Origin: CBFDCQ01 sp965603355
GTDB lineage: Bacteria; Hydrogenedentota; CAZGCA01; CBFDCQ01
DNA length: 11,453 bases
Assembly: GCA_965603355.1 (NCBI GenBank)
Contig: CBFDCQ010000096.1
Location: 1 to 11,453 of the forward strand
Direction: 5' to 3'
In this document: one piece after another, positions 6,184-11,453 of the stretch
Layout of the letters: each line of letters opens with the position of its first letter
Position numbering within the stretch: position 1 is the stretch's first letter
Position numbers and translations under genes: made by a program
Notes under the pieces: generated by a model
What the model was told of the DNA's origin: nothing
Seen by the model: only the letters and a program-made list of their open reading frames with translations
Database searches by the model: none

Positions 6184-7395
6184 GTGTCTAGTCTCCTCTA
6201 TTCCACTTGCTCAAGAGAGCTCATTTACGCCCTGAGACGTTGCCTGCATCGCGTTTGGACTGCGTGTCTGTGTATTATCGGCATAGCCGTGTTGGGCGGC
6301 GGTCTTGCGCTGGCGGAGCAAGGCGATGCACCGGCTCGGGGCTTGTCCGGTTCGGACGATGAGTTGCTCGGCATGCTGACAAGGCGCATTGCCGGACTCA
6401 CTCCTGACAAGATCATCGAAACGGAACTGCTGCCCGGAGAGATACGGTTGCTCGGGTGCGACGTGCCGGACGTGGGGTTGTCGAAGCTGAAGCAATCGTC
6501 ACACTTCGGGCTCACGCTGTATTTCGAATGTCTGCCGGGGATAAGATCGCCGTTCGAGAGAGAAATAGTGGTCAGCCTGGGCGAGATTGACATAGCTCGC
6601 ACGCCGTTTCGAGCTGGTAACGTCCAGCCGGGCGAGGTGGTGAAGTGCAACGTTCGCCTCTACGTCCCGCGCAATGCGCCAATAGGCGATGCTGAACTGC
6701 GCGGCGGTTTTGTGAGGGATGGTGCGCCGGGAGAAAGCAAACGGGATCTTGCTGAAAGAATGTCCCCCCTCTTGACGGTCAAGATCCAGGCGGCCGATCC
6801 GTTGCCCGGTCTCACACCCCAGCAAAAAAGCGCGCTCTTGAAAACGGCTCATGCGAGGGAGCCGCGGAACCTGCTGGCGAACGGGCGATTCGAGGAAGGC
6901 CTCAGAGGTTGGAAGGTGGGGGAGGACATTCTGGAAGGCAAGCAAGGTTGGGGCAGGATTCTGCATGTATCTGTTGACAAAGAGGTTGTTCTCGAGGGAC
7001 TGATGTCGTTACGGTTGGATTTCGGTGGAGGGCACGACATCAACTTCTGGCACATCGGACAGAGACTCCAAGTGAAAGCGGACACCAAATACATGCTCAG
7101 CTATTTCATCAAAACGGAAAATGTAACTTCCCAACAGGGGCCGTCCCTGTCCATTGATGATCCAGACACGTCTTCCGAGAAACTTTATTTAGGGACGCCT
7201 CGTGAGCTTCGCCTCACCGGCACAAACGACTGGACCTACGTGGAGATACCTTTCGAGACCACGCCGTCCACACGCACCGTTCGCGTGCGACTCAGAAGGA
7301 TGGGCAGCGGGGCCAAGACTTATGATCCGAGCAAGTATGGCCCGATCAGCGGAACCGTTTGGTTCGATTTCATCCAGTTGACCGAGCGACAGTGA
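6184..7395 (+). CDS. secreted protein with beta-sandwich region and C-terminal CBM4/9-like domain
   Basis: The protein has 403 residues. The GTG start is supported by a strong GGGAGG seven bases upstream. Residues 1-45 form a signal sequence: basic residues to about 23, a hydrophobic stretch CLCIIGIAVLGGGLALA, probable cleavage after ALA. Residues about 86-175 are beta-rich (GEIRLLGCDVPD...LTLYFECL...REIVVSL) and recall the extracytoplasmic beta-sandwich seen at the end of some lipid-linked glycosyltransferases, a weak resemblance. Residues about 228-400 begin with NLLANGRFEEGLRGW, a classic opening of CBM4/9-type jelly rolls, and end with TVWFDFIQL, the usual last strand. No catalytic motif is visible, so it probably binds glycan or helps place a partner enzyme in the periplasm. 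It is the first gene of the rightward unit and is divergent from another protein with a CBM-like end. The function is otherwise unassigned. Confidence 0.78.
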   Translation: MSSLLYSTCSRELIYALRRCLHRVWTACLCIIGIAVLGGGLALAEQGDAPARGLSGSDDELLGMLTRRIAGLTPDKIIETELLPGEIRLLGCDVPDVGLSKLKQSSHFGLTLYFECLPGIRSPFEREIVVSLGEIDIARTPFRAGNVQPGEVVKCNVRLYVPRNAPIGDAELRGGFVRDGAPGESKRDLAERMSPLLTVKIQAADPLPGLTPQQKSALLKTAHAREPRNLLANGRFEEGLRGWKVGEDILEGKQGWGRILHVSVDKEVVLEGLMSLRLDFGGGHDINFWHIGQRLQVKADTKYMLSYFIKTENVTSQQGPSLSIDDPDTSSEKLYLGTPRELRLTGTNDWTYVEIPFETTPSTRTVRVRLRRMGSGAKTYDPSKYGPISGTVWFDFIQLTERQ

Positions 7396-7403
7396 ATGAT
7401 ACG

Positions 7404-8987
7404 ATGGAACAGAATAGCTCAGCGTCCGATGGGGCCCGTGTCCATACTGCTTCAATGTCGGACCCTCGTCGGCTGCGCGTGGCCTCAATGTTCATAGCGT
7501 TGATCGGCGCAGCTGGGTGCGTCGTCTATTCACCGGCACTTACTGTAGTCGCGGTCGTTGGCGTTCTCGTTTTTTTCACGCTTTGCTCGGAGAAAAGGCT
7601 CAAGTACGCCCTTTTTGCGCTCGCACTGTACACCCCTTTCGAGGAGTTCATCCTCAAGTGGATTCCCAGCGATTATTTCTTCTACGCACGTTTCGGTCAT
7701 TACGCCTTTTTGACGGTCTGCTTTGCCGTGATCTTGATCCGCAGATTCGCGGAGGGGAGACCGTTGTGGATAAGAACGCCGCTGGACGTGCCGCTGTTGC
7801 TTTTTCTGGCTGTCTCCTGCATATCCCTGTTCCTAAACAGGGTCCCACCGTTCGCGGCGGTTCTGTCGTATCAACCGTTTCTGCGGTTTGTCCTTCTCGG
7901 GTTCTACCTCGTCATGTTCATCGAGTTCGACAAGAGGGACGCGGTCTGGCTGACAAAGGCGATGTTGACCGTGGTTTTTGTACAGTGTTTGATTGGACTT
8001 GCTCAATCGGCGATCGGTGTCCGTGCGAGCAATTTTCTGGCTCCGGTAGGCGTTGATTTCATGGGGCACGTTACGGGACGAATGTCGCAGCAGATTTACG
8101 CGGGCCGCTATCAGATCTTCGCCACCCTGGGCAGGTATAACGTTCTCGGACTGTTTCTCGGCACCTTCCTGCTGCTCAGCATTCCCTTGTACCAACGGTA
8201 CAAACGCGCTCGCAAGGCGTTCCTCGCGCTTTATTGCGTCTTGTTTCCATGCCTGGTGCTCGCCAGCGCGCGCGCCGCTTGGCTTGCCACGCTGGCAGGA
8301 GCCACCGTGGTGTTTGCGGTCCAGAAGAGAGCGAAGACAATTGCGGTTCCCATTGCTGTCGGTGTGGTGGTGCTGGTTGCGATCATGGCGTTTCCGGAGC
8401 ACGTGAGCTACTTCGCAAGCGAGGAGGCGACGAGTCTGCAGCGTTTTCTTGAACCCTTCTCTGCCGAGTATCGCGCGGCGGCCAGCCTCAAGTATGGTCG
8501 CCTCTATTACGTATTCGGGTTTCCCTACGACGTTTTCTCTCTGGGGCCGCGCCCTTTTCTGCTCGGGTTCGGACCGGGCGCCCTGGGTGGGAGAGCCGTT
8601 GACATTTTCGGGATTTACGCGTTGGCGGACATAGGTGTCCGCCTCGATTGGCACCACTTCGTTCATGACGTCAACTGGGCGTACATTTTTGGGCAGGTGG
8701 GGTTGGTGGGTCTAGCGTTGTTCGGATGGGTCTGTGTGCGCTTGTTCAGCGTTGCTCTGAGGGTATACCGAACCGCAGATGATGTCCTGCTTAAAGACCT
8801 CTCCGTCGGTTTTATAGGGATACTCGTGCTGTTCGTCGTTGCAGCGTTCCTCTTTCCAATTTGGGAGGTACGATCTTTGTCCCTGTACTTCTGGCTTTAC
8901 GCGGGAATCGTGTTGAAGTTGCGGACGGCAGAGAGGGCGGAGGCTTCGAGAGTCCAGGGGAACGGGGACAGCGAAAGGAAGTCATGA
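7404..8987 (+). CDS. O-antigen ligase/polymerase-like (Wzy/WaaL family) membrane protein
   Basis: The protein has 527 residues and many membrane helices covering almost all of it from about residue 25. Family features are the helix ending in LASARAAWLA (about 286-295), with the Arg typical of Wzy_C proteins; the long outward loop between helices with LLGFGPGALG (about 386-395); and HDVNWAYIFGQVGLVG (about 421-436), matching the conserved His-rich loop followed by a glycine-rich helix. Such enzymes join undecaprenyl-linked oligosaccharides into a polymer or transfer them to an acceptor on the outer face of the inner membrane. Ligase and polymerase cannot be told apart by sequence alone. The ATG at 7404 is chosen because it lies eight bases after the previous stop. 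A GTG at 7392 overlapping that stop and an ATG at 7455 are alternatives, and none has a strong ribosome-binding site. The next gene overlaps its end. Confidence 0.83.
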   Translation: MEQNSSASDGARVHTASMSDPRRLRVASMFIALIGAAGCVVYSPALTVVAVVGVLVFFTLCSEKRLKYALFALALYTPFEEFILKWIPSDYFFYARFGHYAFLTVCFAVILIRRFAEGRPLWIRTPLDVPLLLFLAVSCISLFLNRVPPFAAVLSYQPFLRFVLLGFYLVMFIEFDKRDAVWLTKAMLTVVFVQCLIGLAQSAIGVRASNFLAPVGVDFMGHVTGRMSQQIYAGRYQIFATLGRYNVLGLFLGTFLLLSIPLYQRYKRARKAFLALYCVLFPCLVLASARAAWLATLAGATVVFAVQKRAKTIAVPIAVGVVVLVAIMAFPEHVSYFASEEATSLQRFLEPFSAEYRAAASLKYGRLYYVFGFPYDVFSLGPRPFLLGFGPGALGGRAVDIFGIYALADIGVRLDWHHFVHDVNWAYIFGQVGLVGLALFGWVCVRLFSVALRVYRTADDVLLKDLSVGFIGILVLFVVAAFLFPIWEVRSLSLYFWLYAGIVLKLRTAERAEASRVQGNGDSERKS

Positions 8988-10324
8988 TGCGCGAAGCCGC
9001 GTATAGGTCAATACTGCGTGCGGCCGGCAGGAAGAGGTACAAGTTCTTCCGGGAGATTAAGCACGTCCCTCACCTTCCGCCTGAGGAGATAGCGCGCATC
9101 CAGTTGTCCAAGCTAAGAAAGCTATTGGTTCATGCCGGCCAAAACGCCCCATACTACCGCGACTTGTTCCAGGAGGCGGGGTTCGAGCCGGCATCTCTTG
9201 CGTCGGTTGAGCAACTTTCTCAGCTTCCTACTCTCGAGCGAGACACTGTCAGGACACAGATTGACTCACTCGTGACGAGGGATCTTGACAGGAGCCGCTT
9301 GTTGCTTTGGTCGACCGGTGGGTCTACAGGCGCTCCCGTAGATTTCTATAAGGACGTTGACTATTGTGAGTTGGAAATGGCGCTGATGTGGAGGAGTTGG
9401 TCCTGGGCGGGGTGGACGCCGTCAGACAGAATGGTGTGGATCTGGGGCGCTCCTACAGAGACAAGCCAGCTCTCCACACTGCGGGGTAGGCTCAAATGGG
9501 GTTTCGGCGGAAAACTGCTCCTTGACGCATTTGACATGACTGATGAGAAACTGAAGAGCTGGGTCGACGAGATCAACCGTGTTGGTGCCGAGCACATTAT
9601 CGGCTACGCATCCGCGTTGGCGCATTTTGCGAAATTCATCCTGTCGCAAGGAATTGAGCTTAAGCCGAAATTCAAGCAGATCATCTCCACCGCCGAGAAG
9701 CTTACGGAGAAACAGCGGAAAGTAATAGAGGAGGCTTTTGGTGCGGGAGTGTGCGATCAGTACGGATGCCGCGAGATCCGACTGACCGCCTTCGAGTGCT
9801 CTCGCCGAAACATGCACGTTGTCTCGGACAGCGTCGTCATGGAGTTTCTTGAGGACCCATCAGTTCACACGGGGGCCCGCAAGATCGTGTGCACGGCCTT
9901 GGACAATCTCGCCATGCCACTGATACGATACGAACTCGGCGACTACGGTGCACCAGTCGGCGACGAGTGCTCATGCGGCATAAACTTCCCGCTCATGAAG
10001 ATGGATATAGGGCGGATCTCTGACAATTTCGTCACTCCGGGCGGTCGCGTCGTCCACGGCGAGTATTTCACACATCTTATGTACGGTATAAGCGGGGTGG
10101 GCGGGTTCCAGTTCTATCAGAACGATCCTGCTCTTATCCACCTCTACGTCGTCCTGGACAGTCCGGATCAAAAGGCTTCGGTCGAAAAGCAACTTGAGGC
10201 GGTCCGCGATGCGGTCCGTGGGCTGGGGGCCGGCGTAGGACTGAGAATCGAGTTCACGGACAAGATCGACACGACGCGGAGTGGCAAGCATCGGTTCACT
10301 GTCTGTGATTTAACCGGCAATTGA
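8984..10324 (+). CDS. PaaK/CapK-family adenylate-forming enzyme
   Basis: The protein has 446 residues, a usual length for CapK/phenylacetate-CoA-ligase-like proteins. The phosphate-binding loop is STGGSTGAP (110-118). Other AMP-binding signatures are STAEKL (235-240), DQYGCRE (258-264) and YELGDYG (316-322). The C-terminal Lys in RSGKHRF (K435) fits the adenylation lysine. The pair CSCG (329-332) matches the CPCG-type Cys motif common in this branch. The enzyme should activate a carboxylate with ATP. In polysaccharide loci such proteins are thought to supply acyl or amino-acyl decorations, but the substrate is not readable here and phenylacetate degradation is not implied. The start is firm: ATG at 8984 overlaps the previous TGA (ATGA), with AAAGGA five bases upstream. 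The open frame further upstream lies within the preceding gene and is a shadow. Confidence 0.87.
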   Translation: MMREAAYRSILRAAGRKRYKFFREIKHVPHLPPEEIARIQLSKLRKLLVHAGQNAPYYRDLFQEAGFEPASLASVEQLSQLPTLERDTVRTQIDSLVTRDLDRSRLLLWSTGGSTGAPVDFYKDVDYCELEMALMWRSWSWAGWTPSDRMVWIWGAPTETSQLSTLRGRLKWGFGGKLLLDAFDMTDEKLKSWVDEINRVGAEHIIGYASALAHFAKFILSQGIELKPKFKQIISTAEKLTEKQRKVIEEAFGAGVCDQYGCREIRLTAFECSRRNMHVVSDSVVMEFLEDPSVHTGARKIVCTALDNLAMPLIRYELGDYGAPVGDECSCGINFPLMKMDIGRISDNFVTPGGRVVHGEYFTHLMYGISGVGGFQFYQNDPALIHLYVVLDSPDQKASVEKQLEAVRDAVRGLGAGVGLRIEFTDKIDTTRSGKHRFTVCDLTGN

Positions 10325-10403
10325 CTCTTGGACAACATCTTACATGCGCGGAAGAGCCTGTGATACACAAGGTATTGCCGGAATCTGTTGGTAGCGGGGA
10401 ACA

Positions 10404-11453
10404 ATGGGCAAAGACAAATTAGTCAGGAATTCTCTGGCGGTTTCGGGTGCGTCCGGCGCGGCAGCCATCGTTGCTGTGGGCTCAACACTGCTGATCGTAT
10501 TGACTTACGGCCTGAAAGCCGATGCGGATGCGTACTATGTCGCTATCCTCCTGCCGCGCCTTCTGACGATCATCTTCCACGGGAGCGTCGTGGCGGTGCT
10601 GCTGCCTGCAATCTCGCGCGCTGTAGTTGGAGACGACGAAGCCCGACGCGAACGGTTGGTGAACAACCTGCTGAATCACGCGCTCTTGATCGGCATTATG
10701 GCTTACGTGTTGTTGCTGATTGTCGCGCGGGGTGTAACTAAGGTGATAGCTCCGGGATTCGACGCTGAGACGTTGCGCACGTGTACGGCCCTGTTCAGAT
10801 TCGCCGGCGTAGGAATAGCGCTGGCTTTTCCTTGCGAGGTGCTGATCGCGTACCTTAACAGCCGGGGCGTGTTCGCCCGTCCTGGTGCTGCGGAAGCGAT
10901 CCGCACGGGCTGTGTTGCCGGTTCCATTTTACTGCTATCGCAGTCGTGGGGTATTCGTGCCGCAATTTGGGGTTTCTGTGTGGGTTACATACTTCAATTC
11001 GTCTTCCTTCGGGCAGTCGCTTACTCAAAAGGTCTCCGCTTTGATCCCATTCTCGACCGCAGGGATCCCGAGTTTAGACGCGTGCTGTCAGAAATGCGTT
11101 ACCCGCTGGCGGGAACCGCCGTGAATTTCGCTCCAATGGCTCTGCAGAGGTCCCTTGCGTCGGCGGTGCCCGGCGCTGTGTCCGCCTTTTCGGTCGCTCA
11201 GCAGATCATAGGTATGCTTTTCAATGTGACGCTGCGCAGCGTGAACGTGGCCAGTCATCCAGTTGTGTCCCGGCATGCAGCCCGACAAGAGACGGAGGGG
11301 GTGGTTGACACACTGCGCAGGAGTGTAAAACTATGCGCGTTGATAGGTTCGGCGATATTCGTGTTCACCGTGGCGTTGAACCGCGACGCGGTCGCCATAA
11401 TAGCGGGTCTCAAATCCTTCTCACAGGCCAACGCTGACTTACTTTGCGGGCTC
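10404..11453 (+). CDS. MurJ/MviN-like lipid-linked oligosaccharide flippase (partial, cut by window end)
   Basis: An open frame of 350 codons runs without a stop to the last base; about 100-180 residues are missing compared with usual MurJ-like lengths. Translation from the ATG at 10404 gives a membrane protein with the MOP-exporter start: a first helix (about 13-34), then GLKADADAYYVAILLPRLL (36-54), the G-A-D-A-motif helix of MurJ. It continues with APGFD (116-120), FPCEVLIAYLNSRGVFARP (142-160) and NRDAVAIIAG (326-335), each in the order expected for MviN/MurJ. It probably moves undecaprenyl-linked intermediates across the inner membrane. Its position in a polysaccharide locus suggests a Wzx-like role, not peptidoglycan precursor export. 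GGGGA lies just before the start, and an in-frame TAG at 10392 excludes a longer protein. The 79-bp gap before it shows no clear promoter. Confidence 0.8.
   Translation, partial: MGKDKLVRNSLAVSGASGAAAIVAVGSTLLIVLTYGLKADADAYYVAILLPRLLTIIFHGSVVAVLLPAISRAVVGDDEARRERLVNNLLNHALLIGIMAYVLLLIVARGVTKVIAPGFDAETLRTCTALFRFAGVGIALAFPCEVLIAYLNSRGVFARPGAAEAIRTGCVAGSILLLSQSWGIRAAIWGFCVGYILQFVFLRAVAYSKGLRFDPILDRRDPEFRRVLSEMRYPLAGTAVNFAPMALQRSLASAVPGAVSAFSVAQQIIGMLFNVTLRSVNVASHPVVSRHAARQETEGVVDTLRRSVKLCALIGSAIFVFTVALNRDAVAIIAGLKSFSQANADLLCGL

Noticed and set aside
6225..6966. overlapping minus-strand open frames of 141 and 155 codons
   Set aside because: They are antisense to the secreted CBM-like protein, which has a strong promoter, ribosome-binding site and signal sequence.
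7833..8666. 277-codon open frame on the minus strand
   Set aside because: It lies wholly inside the Wzy/WaaL-like gene, has a low-complexity charged translation rich in R, Q, E and H, and shows no family motif; an antisense shadow.

Overview
This window is part of a polysaccharide (exopolysaccharide, capsule or O-antigen-type) assembly and modification locus from a moderately GC-rich bacterium. The canonical sigma-70-like promoters, the Shine-Dalgarno sites and the Wzz/Wzy/flippase toolkit point to a diderm bacterium. I cannot name the phylum; a metagenome-derived lineage is plausible. No rRNA, tRNA, CRISPR array or intact transposase is visible.

Layout: bases 1-245 are non-coding. They hold an 18-bp palindrome, two 26-bp tandem units sharing a perfect 19-bp core, and a probable promoter. 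At 246-1583 is a Wzz-type polysaccharide co-polymerase (chain-length regulator). Bases 1584-1908 are a gene-poor gap with one GC-rich hairpin and, at its end, a strong extended -10 promoter. That promoter would drive a two-gene unit: a small membrane protein carrying the YLDPGTGS motif (1957-2220), and a 465-residue protein (2220-3617) whose C-terminal half is a class I SAM methyltransferase and whose N-terminal half carries a kinase-like D-x4-N...D signature. Facing it on the minus strand (3663-5870) is a membrane-anchored alkaline-phosphatase/sulfatase-fold protein with a C-terminal carbohydrate-binding-like domain.

The 313-bp gap 5871-6183 holds two back-to-back promoters. Their -35 regions form a perfect 10-bp inverted repeat. 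The rightward promoter starts a run of four plus-strand genes: a secreted protein ending in a CBM4/9-like domain (6184-7395), an O-antigen ligase/polymerase-like membrane protein (7404-8987), a PaaK/CapK-type adenylate-forming enzyme (8984-10324, overlapping its predecessor by 4 bp), and a MurJ/MviN-like flippase (10404 to the window end, truncated by the edge).

Working model (inference): the flippase exports undecaprenyl-linked units, the Wzy/WaaL-like protein polymerises or ligates them, and the Wzz-like protein sets chain length. The methyltransferase/kinase-like protein, the AlkP-fold protein and the CapK-like enzyme decorate or cap the glycan. The two divergently transcribed proteins with CBM-like domains may act on or bind the product outside the cytoplasm. 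No glycosyltransferase lies in the window, so the sugar-assembling genes must be elsewhere, probably to the right. The least described parts are the YLDPGTGS protein plus kinase-like/methyltransferase pair and the mirrored promoter pair.
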